Program-made: the position numbers and the translations under genes | DNA from: Theocolax elegans | Taxonomy: Eukaryota; Arthropoda; Insecta; Hymenoptera; Cerocephalidae | Assembly (NCBI GenBank): GCA_026168455.1 | Contig: CM047429.1 | Coordinates: 3,779,720 to 3,843,719 of the forward strand | Length of the DNA stretch: 64,000 nt | Reading direction: 5' to 3' | Shown here: one piece after another, positions 12,341-23,351 of the stretch | Numbering within the stretch: position 1 is the first letter of the stretch | Layout of the letters: each line of letters opens with the position of its first letter | The notes under the pieces: generated by a model | Database searches by the model: none | What the model was told of the DNA's origin: nothing | The model's input: the letters and a program-made list of their open reading frames with translations, nothing else

Positions 12341-12622
12341 ATATATAAAATGAGTCCTATATCTTTAATAACTGCAATGTTACGATTAATAATAAGTAAT
12401 TACTAAATATTTAATATTCTCTGATACTAAATGCAAAATTTAAAAAGTTAAAATGTTTTATAAGCGTCAGTATACAAATGTTTAAAAATTATTGACATAA
12501 TATAGAATTATTTATATTGCTTAAAAAAGTGTTTATTACATTACTTTTAAATGTACAATAAATTACTTTGTGAGCAACGAAAGAGTCGTATGTACGAATT
12601 ATAAGGCTGAAAAATTGTTTAC

Positions 12623-12783
12623 GTACCATGGGTAAACATCGCGTCATTACAGTTCTCGGCTCAAATTTCGTGGATGGTAGTAACATCCTTGGCCGCTCGC
12701 TGCGCTCGCGACCACGGACGTACTAACCATCCACGAAATTTTCCGCCTCGAACAGTAATGACGCGAGGCTCACCCAAGGTACA
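12623..12783. mobile_element. ~160-bp fold-back repeat with CG-rich loop
   Basis: The arms GCGTCATTAC (12641) and GTAATGACGC (12755), with extensions AATTTCGTGGATGGT / ACCATCCACGAAATT, flank a loop containing CGCTCGCTGCGCTCGCG. The outer GTACCATGGGT / ACCCAAGGTAC also pairs. Non-coding. Confidence 0.75.
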
Positions 12784-12789
12784 TAAATA

Positions 12790-13346
12790 ACTATTACGTA
12801 CCATAGTATACATAAATAAATACATAAATAAAGGTACATAAATAACTAATACATGATATATGCAAATATAATTCTAATTGTAAAATTTTAACAAATTTAA
12901 GTTTTTTAAATAATAATTTTAAATACCTGTTTATACGTTATTATAAGAATTAAACTTTCGATTGTTGTATTTTGGGAAACTCTGATTCTTTTTTGAAGTC
13001 TGTAAGTTTTGTCGAACGGCAGGCTATTATCAATTATTTTGCATATTTATTTTAATGATTCAGTAGTAGTAATATTTCAGTGGATTTTTCTTATATTTCA
13101 TTTTTTTTATTTATTATAACTATAATGTAATGATTTGTCATTTACAATATGATATGTTGCAGTCGATTTTCAATTGTATTTTACTGATTTTCAGCGCAAA
13201 CAATTATTAATTATTTTGCATATTCACTTTAATCATTCAATAGTTGTAATATTTTAATGTTTTTTTTTCATACTTCCATTTTTATTTATTTATAAAATTT
13301 ATATAAAATGTGTATAAATTTTCGTCTACACATTTACAATATTTTT
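12790..13346. other. AT-rich 3' flank of the Helitron
   Basis: Non-coding. It holds a direct repeat of about 50 bp (TTATTTTGCATAT...TAGT(A/T)GTAATATTT at about 13030-13085 and 13205-13260). It may include the 3' end of the Helitron, but I cannot place a terminal hairpin plus CTRR end with confidence. Confidence 0.4.
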
Positions 13347-14111
13347 TTAAACACTATATTGTTTATTGTAAATTTTGTGTTTATTTTTTAATGTATCATT
13401 TTCTATTTTTGCATTGTTTAACAGTAATATTTTTAAATTTTTTCTACTTTTAGCTCTTGAAAGAGCTACGTATAATTAACCATGGCTAAAAATTGGAAAT
13501 GGTAAATAGATACCAACTTGTTTGTATGACTGTCCTTGTGATTTGTTAATAGTCATTGCAAAACCTAATCGAATGGGAAATTGTTTTCTGCGCATGTTGA
13601 ATGGTATATCTTCTTTAGATGGTGACAAAGTGATTCTTGGTATTAAAACTAATTTTCCAATTTTTTTTCCGCTTATAATTTCTGCTTTAATTAAATGTTT
13701 CATAAGTTTTGTTACTAATAATCTTGTTCCATTACAAAGGCCTTTATTCACATTTAAATTTCTTAGAAGAATTACTATTGCACCTACTTTTAATTGTAAT
13801 TTATGTAGAGGAAGTCCATTAGATGTAAGGGAATTAAGAAATTCTGTAGGTAACATGACATCTAAGTTTTCTCCATTATCATCTTCTGCTGTATCTACAC
13901 TTAAGTATTTAATAATTTGCCCTTCCATTATAGCCAAAATTATATTATTTATTTCAATAACGTCGTTGTTGGTGAAGGCTAATATAACTTTATCATTTAA
14001 ATCTTTATCATTTATTTTTATTTCGTTTCCAAAAATTTCTGCAATGATATCATTTTCTTTTGTTATTAAATCAAGAGGGATTTCAAGCAGTTCATTTTCT
14101 TCTTCATACAT
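13347..14111 (-). pseudogene. Helitron helicase, C-terminal part
   Basis: Carries the C-terminal PIF1/Helitron helicase signatures: a KVGAIVILLRNLN...GLCNGTRL region, then GFAMTINKSQGQ, a motif that contacts nucleotide and DNA in this family. The open frame ends at a TAA at 13476-13478, but in the same frame LYVALSRAKS follows, as expected for a helicase C-terminus, up to the next stop at 13347. The TAA therefore looks like a Gln-to-stop change. The upstream helicase piece ends at 14148 in another frame. Confidence 0.8.
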
Positions 14112-14147
14112 ATTTAAACGTTTACCTTCACCTACATTTAATAACCA

Positions 14148-14861
14148 TTATCTAAAATAATTGTCTTTATCTGTCACTCGAAGATTTTCATTTAGTGTCA
14201 TACGTATAAAATTCGGCCATAAGTAACTGTTTTTAACTGAATTTTCAATAACTTCAGTACGACTACCATGTCGTATAACTGGTAATGTTTGCCTAAAATC
14301 GCCTGAAACAACCAACATTTTACCACCAAATATTTTTTTATTATTACATATATCTTGAAATAGGCGATTGACTGCTTCAAAAGCATATTTCGATGGCATA
14401 GATATTTCATCCCATATTATAATTTGAACTTCTTTTAAATTTTTACCATCTATTGAATTAGATTTAATATTACGTATAGTACATTCTGTGATATTAAGTG
14501 GTAGTTTAAATGTTGTGTGTACTGTTTTCCCGTTATGTAATAAATTTGCTGCAATCCCTGTCCAAGCAACACATAAAAATGAAATGTTTGAGAATTTAAG
14601 ATAGTCTATTAGAACATTAAGTAAACAGCTTTTCTCACTTCCTCCTGGTCCATCAATAAATAAGCTTTTTTTGTCTTCAATTTTTAAATGTTGCACGATA
14701 GTATCGAAAATGTCTTTGTTACGATTTTTTAAAGAATTTACTTTGACGTTTATTTCAGTAAATGTGCAACCTTTGTTATGTGTTGTTGATTTATCAGCAT
14801 AATCTTCTATAAATGTAGATATAACGGGTAAATTAAAATTATTTAAAAAATATCCATTCAA
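14148..14861 (-). pseudogene. Helitron helicase, Walker A/B part
   Basis: A 237-aa open segment of a PIF1-type helicase. Walker A is at residues 71-78 but reads GPGGSEKS, so the usual Gly before Lys is Glu. Walker B is WDEIS at 150-154, and the next motif SGDFRQTLPV is at 186-195. The changed Walker A residue would probably abolish ATP binding, in line with the general decay. It joins the upstream piece through a one-base frameshift near 14930: the region just before the Met reads on as helicase in another frame. Confidence 0.85.
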
Positions 14862-14890
14862 TTGTAGGTTCTTATCAATAATGTTTAATG

Positions 14891-15560
14891 CTAGGTTTTC
14901 ATCAGCATTTTGTTCATATATTTGGTGGTAAAAAAATTTTCGTACAAATCTCTTGCATTAATAGGATTGTGAAAAATACAAATATATGCAAATAATTCAC
15001 AAAGAGCAGTAGGAAAGTGTAATTGTGTTGCTTCTTCCAAACATCTGTCCCATTCTTTATCTTCATTAATCAAATGTCTAGCTATAGAAGCTTCATAAAA
15101 TGTAGAATAAATTATATCATCAACAGTACGTAAATCCTGAAATGATGATACTCCTTTGACATGTAAAAGTAATAATCTTATAAAATATCGTTTTCGATCC
15201 TTTGGATTCACTAAATACATTCTGCTTAATACAGGTTTTTTTGTTTTTTTTTCTTTTATTCCATGTTCTTGAATTATTATCAAATACATAATTTAATGGT
15301 ATTTCGGAATATAAATAATTTCGTGCATCAGAATCGATTTGATTTAATTTTAAGTATGCTGTTAATGTCGTTTTTACATTTTTTTTTAAATTTCTGTTTC
15401 TTTTCCTTCTTTAAAATACACTTCTTGTTCATCTTCATAGTGAATAGCTAATCTTATTATATGTGAAAGTTCGTGTAGAGGGTATTCTAATAGTATTATA
15501 TTCATTGCTTTCAATATCTTCATCATGAGTTAAATTAGAACTGTCTTTTGATCTGATACC
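14891..15560 (-). pseudogene. Helitron helicase, N-terminal part
   Basis: The open segment 14891-15289 (132 aa) continues the helicase upstream, with the conserved stretch YLVNPKDRKRYFIRLLLLHV near its start, typical of the Rep-helicase linker. Farther upstream, about 15290-15560 translates in other frames to RLAIHYEDEQEVYFKEG-like Helitron sequence. At least two frameshifts are needed. The segment is cut off near 15580 by the GC-richer insert. Confidence 0.7.
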
Positions 15561-15589
15561 TGTGTCACGTATTTCTATTGCAAGGTACC

Positions 15590-17280
15590 GATTCATAGGT
15601 AAAATGAATCGATATCTTGGCTCCAGGCAACTCGCCGCTATTAAGAAAATTCAAATCAGCCAAGAGAGAAACCAAGTAACGAAAAGATTTCTGTTTTTAT
15701 TTAATTATTTTAGAAAAAATCGGGCTCTCTCAAGCGTTGGTATGCGGACGTTTGAAGGTCTCGATACAAGCAAGTACACCGAAACTCGCACCACATAGCA
15801 TCGCTTTGGAGAGCACGTTATAATTTTTCTATAGGCCACTAAAAGAATATTATATTTTAATTCCTTTTTACATACACTAACTATAGAAAGTTCGGTTTAG
15901 CTATAGTAGCATCACGCGTACTCTCTCTCTCTAGGCTAGACTCTCTCGCGGGCGGGGCTTTCTCTGCAAGCTTAGACAACGGGGCGCGCGGTATGGTAAA
16001 GTAGATGGCTGAGTAGGGCTGCGTCAACTTTTTAAGAATTTTTAAGTAAATGAGCTATTGCGCAAGCGGTACTTGGTCGCACCGCCAAAGCTCAGCCGCT
16101 TGCTTTATTAACGTGCGCACAGCGAACAAGAGCTTCTTCTTTCTTTTCTTTTTCTCGAGCTCTCTGCTCTCGTGCCACGACGTCGAAGGAAGCCGCCCCC
16201 GGAGGACCACCCCGCGTCCGGTACCAGCCAAGGAGGTAAATGTAAGCTGGGTAATTAAGGAGATATAATTATCTCCTTATAATATAACTACTATCCCCCA
16301 GGATTACGCCAATAGGCCAAACTGGGTAGGCAAGCCTCGGCTAGCCTTTCGGATAGTATTATATTACTTTTTTTATTTATTATTATTAAGTCCACTAACC
16401 CGAGCCCACGAAGCAAGGTAAAAGGAGTCTTCGACTCGCCCTGTATGACCGGGATCGTGCGTCGGCCCTAGGCCTAACGTACTTGAACCCAAAGGGTCTC
16501 CAGGTTTTTGCTGGCCTCAAATTTTCCTTCTAAAGTGCGCGAATTAATTTAAAATCCTACCTCCCTGACTAACATTTTCATCCCTTTGGTATTTCGGGTA
16601 GAACTCGGGTAGGTAATTTTCATTTTGTTAATTTCGTTCAGTTTCATCAGCATTTCTCTTTTTTGTTACATATATATTTTTTATATAATTGAGTTTCAAA
16701 TTACAATGGCTCGCATTTACGGAATAAAATGTTCTATATAAAAAGGAAAAATAAAGAAACTCTTAAACGATCGAAAGTGCACAATCAATAAGTAAAAATA
16801 TATTTATACATTTTTTACTTTTGTATTAATTGAAAATAAATTAAAGAGTTTTCTACATAAAACATATATACAGTATATTTTGTTGAATACCTGTTTTATC
16901 CATATTTTCTCAGACATTTTTCTTCTTTTCATAAATTTACAACATTTATTTAGAGTGGTCGGCAAATTGAAAATATAAGTTTTATTTTTACGTCTAATAA
17001 ATGCTTTTCCTTTTGTATCTATTTCTTGCTTATGATCAGAATATAATAATTTTCTGCATAGCAGTTATTAACATTTTTCTCTAAAATAAATATCAAAGCA
17101 ACTCAGGTTGCATTTATTACGATTAATATTTAATTAATATATATATTTGGCCGTAAAAGCACCACTGTTCGACAACGTTTCGGCGAACCCAGAAAGCTGC
17201 TAAAGGTAATTATTAACTATAATTTAAGATAGCCAAAACGAAACGTTGCACTATGTTCGCACAGTCATGTCCTTTATAAC
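15590..17280. other. GC-richer insert splitting the Helitron
   Basis: Helitron coding stops on both sides, at about 15580 and exactly after the KYLFK of Rep at 17283. In between is sequence of different composition: CT-rich tracts (15915-15945), GC-rich stretches (15950-16010, 16180-16240), a palindrome GGAGATATAATTATCTCC (16259-16276) and AT-rich sequence from 16640. Small ORFs (15562-15798, 16050-16268) show no recognisable domain. It is probably an inserted non-autonomous element or transposon fragment, class unknown. Confidence 0.55.
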
Positions 17281-17281
17281 A

Positions 17282-18451
17282 CTATTTAAATAAGTATTTT
17301 ATACATTGGACTGTTGAGCATACTTCGACATTAATGTGACAATTAAATTTTAACAATAAATAAGGATTATACGAAACAACAAACCGATTATCAGCTATTC
17401 TATTGTGGTATTTACCTTTATAATTGATTTTTTTGATATCATTTCTTCTTATATATAATGGATATCCTGATGAATTAAAAGTTGTTTTGTTATTAAATTT
17501 TTTTGGAAAATTTTTCGTACATTTTTTTGTGTTTTTACTCATGCAAGGTGAACTCATGTTTTGCTCTCCACAGGGTCCATGAATCATAAACTGTTTTACA
17601 ATATTATACAAACGTGGATAGATATCTTCGTTTGGAATTTCTGCGTTTATGAGTTCATCTACTTTTTCGGGAGTATTAATTCTATAATTTTTATCTAAAA
17701 ATAATAGCATATGCATGTGAGGAAGTCCACGGTTTTGAAATTCGATAACATAAGTGTAGGCGATACAATTTCCTAAAACACCTTGCTTAATTACCAATTC
17801 TTTAAATTCTTTTATTTTTTGATGAAATACCTTAAATACTAAATCTGGTCTATCAATTACAGTTTCATATTTTTTTAAATGTTCAGTTATTTCTTTTCAG
17901 TTTGGATTACATGTCATTGTTATAAATAAGTCAGGTTTTGCGTAACGATTTACTATACTCATTGAGTCAATGTAATTTTGTTTTAGGAATCTTGAACTTC
18001 CAACAAAATTTGATGGCAAAATAAACATTTTCCCAATTTTTATATTTTCAGATTCTTTTTTCTTGTGTAAATAATCCATTACGCCTTTATAATAATCGCT
18101 TCTTAAAATATCTTGGTTTTTCTTTACAAAATATAATCTTGATTGTTCAACTTTTACAAATGCATCAATTGTAAACTGTTGAGAAACTTTTCCCATATAA
18201 AGGTATGGATTAAATTCATATCTCATAGAAAGTCTGTAATTATAAAATTGCAAACATGAAATATTGTTTTTCTTATATTTGCATTTCATATTAGGCATCC
18301 ATCCATATCCTCCATTTGGATAAATAAGTGGGTATGTCATTGGATCAGTGTGTTTACTTATTAAAGGAATACTAATTGGATTGTCATATTTTGAATATAT
18401 AACTATATCCCGCTCTGAAGTAGGCAGTCCATTTTTTCCTACAAATACCAT
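17282..18451 (-). pseudogene. Helitron Rep (HUH) domain
   Basis: Two open segments (17897-18451 and 17282-17797) lie in one frame and are separated by in-frame stops including a TGA directly after TMTCNPN, where the family has a Trp codon. The first segment has the PDLFITMTCNPN block. The second has the HUH metal-binding motif as GLPHMHMLLF, with His at residues 27 and 29 of that segment, then CGEQN...PCM...KCTKNFPK. The segment ends at KYLFK followed by a stop, just where the catalytic tyrosine region should continue, so nicking activity is lost. Confidence 0.85.
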
Positions 18452-18506
18452 TGCAACTTCATTACAAGTAGCTTCATTATATATATATTATTATCTAATT
18501 TTTCTT

Positions 18507-18975
18507 CTAATATTCTAATTTTTCGTTTTCTACCTCATACATCATTTTAATTAAGCTATCTAATTTACTTGACAATTCTAATTTTGTATCTAAATTATTT
18601 TTAAAACTTTTTCTTTCAGCTGCAGCTAATTCATAATCTAGAACATACAATTGCCCATATTTTCGAGCTTCATTTTCATTTGGATGTAAAGCAAAAACAT
18701 TGTGATATATTTGACCACATATTCTAAGAATTTGTGGTCCACTACCAGATAACTTATCAAAATTAGCTCCAAAGCTTGCAAAAGCTAACGCATTATTATA
18801 TAGCCGAATATTTTTGCGAAAATTAATACTATCTTCCGATATTCCTGTAGCTAATTGCTTTAATTCAATTACAAACAACAATTAGAAAATTCTTTACCTA
18901 GTGTATATTCAAAAACAAAATGTTTAGTATTACAATGTTTACAAGTTTCAGACATATAACCTAAATTGTTTTCAA
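18507..18975 (-). pseudogene. Helitron protein, region before the Rep domain
   Basis: The open segment 18507-18881 (124 aa) contains LYNNALAFASFGANFDK and GPQILRICGQIYHNVFALHP, the conserved block upstream of Helitron Rep. Just before it, about 18880-18975 reads CKHCNTKHFVFE...FSNCC in another frame, the Cys-rich pattern found at this place in Helitrons. A frameshift separates it from the Rep segment. Confidence 0.75.
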
Positions 18976-19242
18976 TAATTATTTTTTCATCAAAATCTAC
19001 ATTTGCTATTCGACCTATTATTTTGGATTTACTTACTAATTTTACATTTTGTTCATTTTTAATTAAAATACGTTTAATTAATTCTTTATAATTTATACCT
19101 TTTTGGTATTAATTGGTTTATCATATACGTTAAAAAATTTTCCTTCATCAATTTTTAATTTTTTAAGCAATATAATTGGTATTTCCATATCTTTGTCATT
19201 TTTCATACATATGCGTCTTTTTAACTTTTTTTGTAAATGGTT

Positions 19243-20433
19243 TTATACTAATTTATCGATATCATTTTTTCTACTTTCGTTTAATATTTTTCCATTTAAT
19301 TTTTTCTTTTCATTTTTTTTACATTGATCAGTATTTTCATTATAATAAATATGTTGTTTTTGTAATGCTTCTTTTTCTCGTTCATTTTTTATTTCGTCAC
19401 GATTTATTTTTTGTCTTTTCATCATGGTTTGCTATTTTCTCTTTATTTTTTTTCTTCTATTTTGTCGTCATTACTATTTTTACTTTTCACATAAGCTTCT
19501 TTTTTTCGTAATGCTTTTTTTCTCGTTCATTTTTTATTTCGTCACCATTCATTTTTTGTCTTTTCATCATGGTTTGCTGTTTTCTCTTTATTTTTTTTCT
19601 TCTATTTTGCCGTCGTTGCTATTTTTATTATTTACATAAGCTTTTTTTCGTAATGCTTCTTTTTCTCGTTCATTTTTTATTTCGTCACTATTTATTTTTG
19701 TCTTTTCATCATGGTTTGCTGTTTTCTCTTTATTTTTTTTCTTCTATTTTGCCGTCATTACTATCTTTACTCCTCATATAAGCTTCTTTTTTATGCAACG
19801 CTTCTTTTTCTCGTTCATTTTTTATATCGATACAGCTAATTGTTTGCCTTTTTATCATAGTTTGCTGTTTTATTTTTAGCTGTTTTATTTCTATATCATT
19901 AAATTGTTTATTTTTTTTATAAAATGAACTATAAGTAGGTATTTCATAGTCTATTTCCCGTCACCATTCATTTTTTGTCTTTTCATCATGGTTTGCTGTT
20001 TTCTCTTTATTTTTTTTTCTTCTATTTTGCCGTCGTTGCTATTTTTATTATTTACATAAGCTTCTTTTTTCGTAATGCTTCTTTTTCTCGTTCATTTTTT
20101 ATTTCGTCACTATTTATTTTTGTCTTTTCATCATGGTTTGCTGTTTTCTCTTTATTTTTTTTCTTCTATTTTGCCGTCATTACTATCTTTACTCCTCATA
20201 TAAGCTTCTTTTTTATGCAACGCTTCTTTTTCTCGTTCATTTTTTATATCGATACAGCTAATTGTTTGCCTTTTTATCATAGTTTGCTGTTTTATTTTTA
20301 GCTGTTTTATTTCTATATCATTAAATTGTTTATTTTTTTTATAAAATGAACTATAAGTAGGTATTTCATAGTCTATTTCCATTGGGGTAATAGAATCAAC
20401 GGAAATGATTTTATCTTTATTATATAAATTCAT
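19243..20433 (-). pseudogene. Charged coiled-coil-like region of the Helitron, built from internal repeats
   Basis: Minus-strand translation gives a Lys/Glu-rich segment (20433-20152, 93 aa: MEIDYEIPTYSSFYKKNKQF, then a KNEREKEAL-type repeat). The KNEREKEALxKK unit recurs about every 145 bp down to 19370 in shifting frames. It is probably a coiled-coil part of the upstream Helitron ORF. The plus-strand ORFs here (Phe/Leu/Ser-rich) are shadows. Confidence 0.6.
19541..20380. repeat. Tandem duplication of about 420 bp
   Basis: GTCACCATTCATTTTTTGTC starts at 19541 and again at 19960, and CATAGTCTATTTCC ends both units (19958 and 20380). The copies are nearly identical, so the duplication is young compared with the decay of the Helitron. 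Each unit itself contains ~145-bp subrepeats. Confidence 0.85.
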
Positions 20434-20452
20434 TATTGTTTGTTGTTCAGAA

Positions 20453-21130
20453 TTAAATTTCTGTTGAAAATTTTATTCTATTATTTTTATTTCTGCTACA
20501 TTGAAATTCAATTTTTTTTTCATCAATACAACAAATATGAATCATGTATCTTTTGATTGGTATTGTTGAAATATTATAGTTTGTATTTTGTAAAATTGGA
20601 AACATCGTAATACTACGTGTTTCGTATATTTTTAGTAAATGTGAACGCATTTGGGAAATATCATAGTTTAAACTGCATGGGCATAAATTAAATACAATAG
20701 AGACAGCAAAAGCTGTCGCGAAAATTCCACAATCATAACTATTGGTTTGAAATTGCACTGTTTCAAAAACAATTTTTAATTGTTGACTATCTGGAAATAA
20801 TCTATTGATGTATACTTTATGTTCATTTTGCAAATATTTAGCATTTAAACTATCATAAATGTGTATCGTTCTATTATTGTAATACAAACAAATCCAATGA
20901 CCTTTTTCATATTTTCCAGAAAATAACAATTGAATGTATTCATTATTCATTTGAACTGAGTTAATATTATGTTGTTTTTGAACTAAAAGAGTTGTTTGCA
21001 TATTGAATGGTGTACATGATTTAAGGATGTTATTAAATTCTAATATGTGTTCATCATTTAACATAGAAGCATCGTCGCTATATGGTTCAATCGTTTTTAC
21101 AACTAATATTTTTATTTCCGTCAAACACAT
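20453..21130 (-). CDS. Ulp1/SENP-like (C48) cysteine protease of the Helitron
   Basis: 225-aa open reading frame. The catalytic residues of the Ulp1 family can be placed: His78 in KGHWICLYY, Asp93 in HIYDS, Gln128 in VQFQTN and Cys134 in YDCGIFATA. Ulp1 enzymes cleave SUMO or related peptide bonds; in transposons such proteases are accessory and of unproven role. The frame is intact although the Rep and helicase downstream are broken. The end at 20453 lies 20 bp before the next Met (20433), so two ORFs in series are possible. A separate element inserted here is less likely. Confidence 0.75.
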   Translation of the reverse strand: MCLTEIKILVVKTIEPYSDDASMLNDEHILEFNNILKSCTPFNMQTTLLVQKQHNINSVQMNNEYIQLLFSGKYEKGHWICLYYNNRTIHIYDSLNAKYLQNEHKVYINRLFPDSQQLKIVFETVQFQTNSYDCGIFATAFAVSIVFNLCPCSLNYDISQMRSHLLKIYETRSITMFPILQNTNYNISTIPIKRYMIHICCIDEKKIEFQCSRNKNNRIKFSTEI

Positions 21131-21414
21131 TATAAAAATGGTTTATTTTACAAAATGATTCACAATTATAAAAATAATATTAATAATTTGTTTCAATTGT
21201 TTAATAATAATTATAATTTTTTTTATTTTTCTAAACGATTATTTTAAATTTTTTATTAATATTCTTTTGTAAAGCTGAAAAAAATAAAATATAAATTATT
21301 AGAAAACAGTGTTTATAAGAAAGTAGCTTCAATGTAATGAATGAAATATAGTTAATATAAATTTAATATTTTATAAATACTAATATTATACATACCCTAG
21401 TGGAAATACATTTT
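21131..21414. other. AT-rich flank upstream of the protease ORF
   Basis: No gene. A likely 5' region of the Helitron, but no terminus is recognisable. Confidence 0.4.
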
Positions 21415-21560
21415 CGATGAAAATGCTCCAAAGTATGCTAAAAGTGGGCCAACTTGCGCCAAAAGTGGGCCGATGTTTACCAACATTGAAATATTTGCAA
21501 CATTTTTCCAGTTTTGGCAAACTTTAGCCCACTTTTGGCCAATTTAGGAACATTTTGTAT
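21415..21560. repeat. Fold-back repeat with AAGTGGGCC boxes
   Basis: AAAATGCTCC ... AAGTGGGCCAAC and, inverted, GCCCACTTTTGGCCAA ... GGAACATTTT can pair. The GGGCCAA(C/T) box recurs on the plus strand at about 21711-21780. Non-coding. Confidence 0.55.
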
Positions 21561-21827
21561 TGATTATGGAATAAATTTTTCAACCAGTAAAAAATTGTTT
21601 TTCACATGCAATTTCTTAAATTAAGGCGCACTTAATTGCGTTGATAATATTTAATATTGCAATAATAATATGTTGTAAATAATATGTTGTAATAATCTTT
21701 TCTGTAAATGGGCCAACATTTAAAGAATCTGGGCCAACCTTTACACAAAGAGGGCCAAGCGTTCCATCTAATGGGCCAATATTTGCACAAATTCTTTGCT
21801 AGTAGTTTGACACTCATAATTCCAATA

Positions 21828-21921
21828 AATGCAGCGCTGAATAAAAAAAAAACAAAGGGCAGCAGCATTCCAATGAATGCAGCGCTGAATAAAAATAACA
21901 AACGGCAGCAGCATTCCAATT
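21828..21921 (+). repeat. Two-unit tandem repeat (48 bp)
   Basis: AATGCAGCGCTGAATAAAAA...GGCAGCAGCATTCCAAT occurs at 21828 and at 21876, the second unit two bases shorter. Confidence 0.9.
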
Positions 21922-22690
21922 AATATTATATCAATAAAATATTATATTCCTAATGGCATTCCATACTATTAAAGTCACAAGGTATATTATAAAATTATCT
22001 AATTTTCATTTTAAATTATTATTGTTTGAAATATAATAAGTCTTTTTGTATTTCAGTATCCTGATTAGTTTATTAAGACTATCGAAATAATCAAAAATGC
22101 AGTAGTATTTCTTAATGATTAAGTTAAAAGGTATAGTTTTGACTTTGTCAATTTATTTATAATTAATAATAAAAATGTTTTTGTTACAGATATAACATAT
22201 ATAATATCAATAATATGTGACAATATGCATATTGGATATAAATCTTCTAAATGGCATTTTAAAAACAGTAATATTTATTTGAATATTTTATCTAATGTTT
22301 AATTAATTATACATTTAATATTTAATGATATAATTTAATTTTTCTGTTAAAGATGATTTCGATGAATACTTGCTGAATTTATAAATTATATAAACAATAA
22401 AAACGATATATTGAAAATATATATCTTATGAAATATACAAGTGAATAGAGTACAATTGTAACATAATAATTGTAATTTAATTTGATAACATAATAATTGT
22501 AATTTGAAATTTTTGCAAAAATAAGTTTGTAAAATAAACAATAAAAATTAATTTGATTTATTGTATGTTCCAGTGTTGAAATTTTATTAATTTTAATTAC
22601 GTAATCAAATGTTATTTTAATTATTGTTATTAAGATAATTTTCTGGTAATAATATCGACATAGTAGTTGATATCTATTTGTTTAAAAAAA
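21922..22690. other. AT-rich stretch without a gene
   Basis: No ORF of note, no strong inverted repeat and no RNA gene seen. Confidence 0.6.
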
Positions 22691-22692
22691 CT

Positions 22693-23012
22693 ATAAGGCC
22701 CAAAAATGTAAGGCCCAAAATTTATAAGGCCCAAAAATGTAAAGCCCAAAATTTATAAGGCCCAAAAATATAAGGTCCAAATTTATAAGGCCCAAAAATG
22801 TAAGGTCCAAATTTATAAGGCTCAAAAATGCAAGGCCCAAAATTTATGAGGACAAAAATGTAAGGCTCAAAATGTAAGGCCTAAAATTCCAATTAAAATA
22901 AAACTTTACAATTCCGTTGCCAATAATGTAAGGCCCAAAATTTATAAGGCCCAAAAATGTAAGGTCCAAAAAATGTAAGGCCCAAAAGTGTAAAGTCCAA
23001 TTAAAATAAAAC
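22693..23012 (+). repeat. AAGGCCCAAAA minisatellite
   Basis: About 15 degenerate units of TATAAGGCCCAAAAATG-type sequence, 14-18 bp each. The array is broken at 22890-22925 by a segment (AATTAAAATAAAACTTT) that recurs at its right end (near 23000). Confidence 0.85.
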
Positions 23013-23084
23013 TTTGAAACTATAAAAATGCATTTTTAAAAAACCGGAGAACCGGAGAACCGGAGACCAAAAGTCGATCCACTT

Positions 23085-23178
23085 TAATATAATATAAGAT
23101 CTTAAAAATGCAATAATTAATGCATTTAATTTTTAACCCATTGTATATATCACATATGGATATTTGGAAAAGTGTATG

Positions 23179-23180
<2 letters not shown>
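23085..23180 (+). repeat. AT-rich dispersed repeat family B, fragment
   Basis: Matches the AAAAATGCAATAATTAATG...GGATATTTGGAAAAGTGTATG part of family B, immediately followed by a (CA)n tract. Confidence 0.7.
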
Positions 23181-23227
<47 letters not shown>

Positions 23228-23310
23228 GCACACGCGCACACGCACACGCACACGCACACGCACACGCACACGCACACGCACACTCACACACACACGCACA
23301 CACACACTTA
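23181..23310. repeat. (CA)n / (CACG)n microsatellite
   Basis: About 130 bp of CA repeats with interspersed CG steps. The His-, Cys-, Thr- and Val-rich ORFs over it on both strands are artefacts. Confidence 0.95.
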
Positions 23311-23351
23311 TATATATATGACATATATATATAACATATATATGACATATA

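Larger units (their letters stand above)
13347..21130 (-). mobile_element. Decayed Helitron (rolling-circle transposon) with protease, Rep and helicase
   Basis: Read on the minus strand, the order is a Ulp1/C48-like protease (21130-20453), a charged repeat-containing region (20433-19240), a zinc-finger-like N-terminus (about 18975-18880), Rep sequence (18881-17282) and PIF1-type helicase pieces (15560-13347). Rep followed by helicase is the Helitron signature. Several frameshifts, an in-frame TGA, a TAA near the helicase C-terminus and a 1.7-kb insertion show that it is dead as a source of protein. The termini were not resolved. Confidence 0.85.

Noticed and set aside
13522..14160. 212-aa plus-strand ORF
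   Set aside because: It is the antisense of the Helitron helicase C-terminus, whose minus-strand reading has clear helicase motifs.
19103..20301. Phe/Leu-rich plus-strand ORFs that look like membrane proteins
   Set aside because: Shadows of the Lys/Glu-rich minus-strand repeats of the Helitron; hydrophobicity follows from reverse complementing AAA/GAA-rich DNA.
22693..23012. CRISPR-like array
   Set aside because: Short degenerate units without unique spacers of constant length; a eukaryotic minisatellite.
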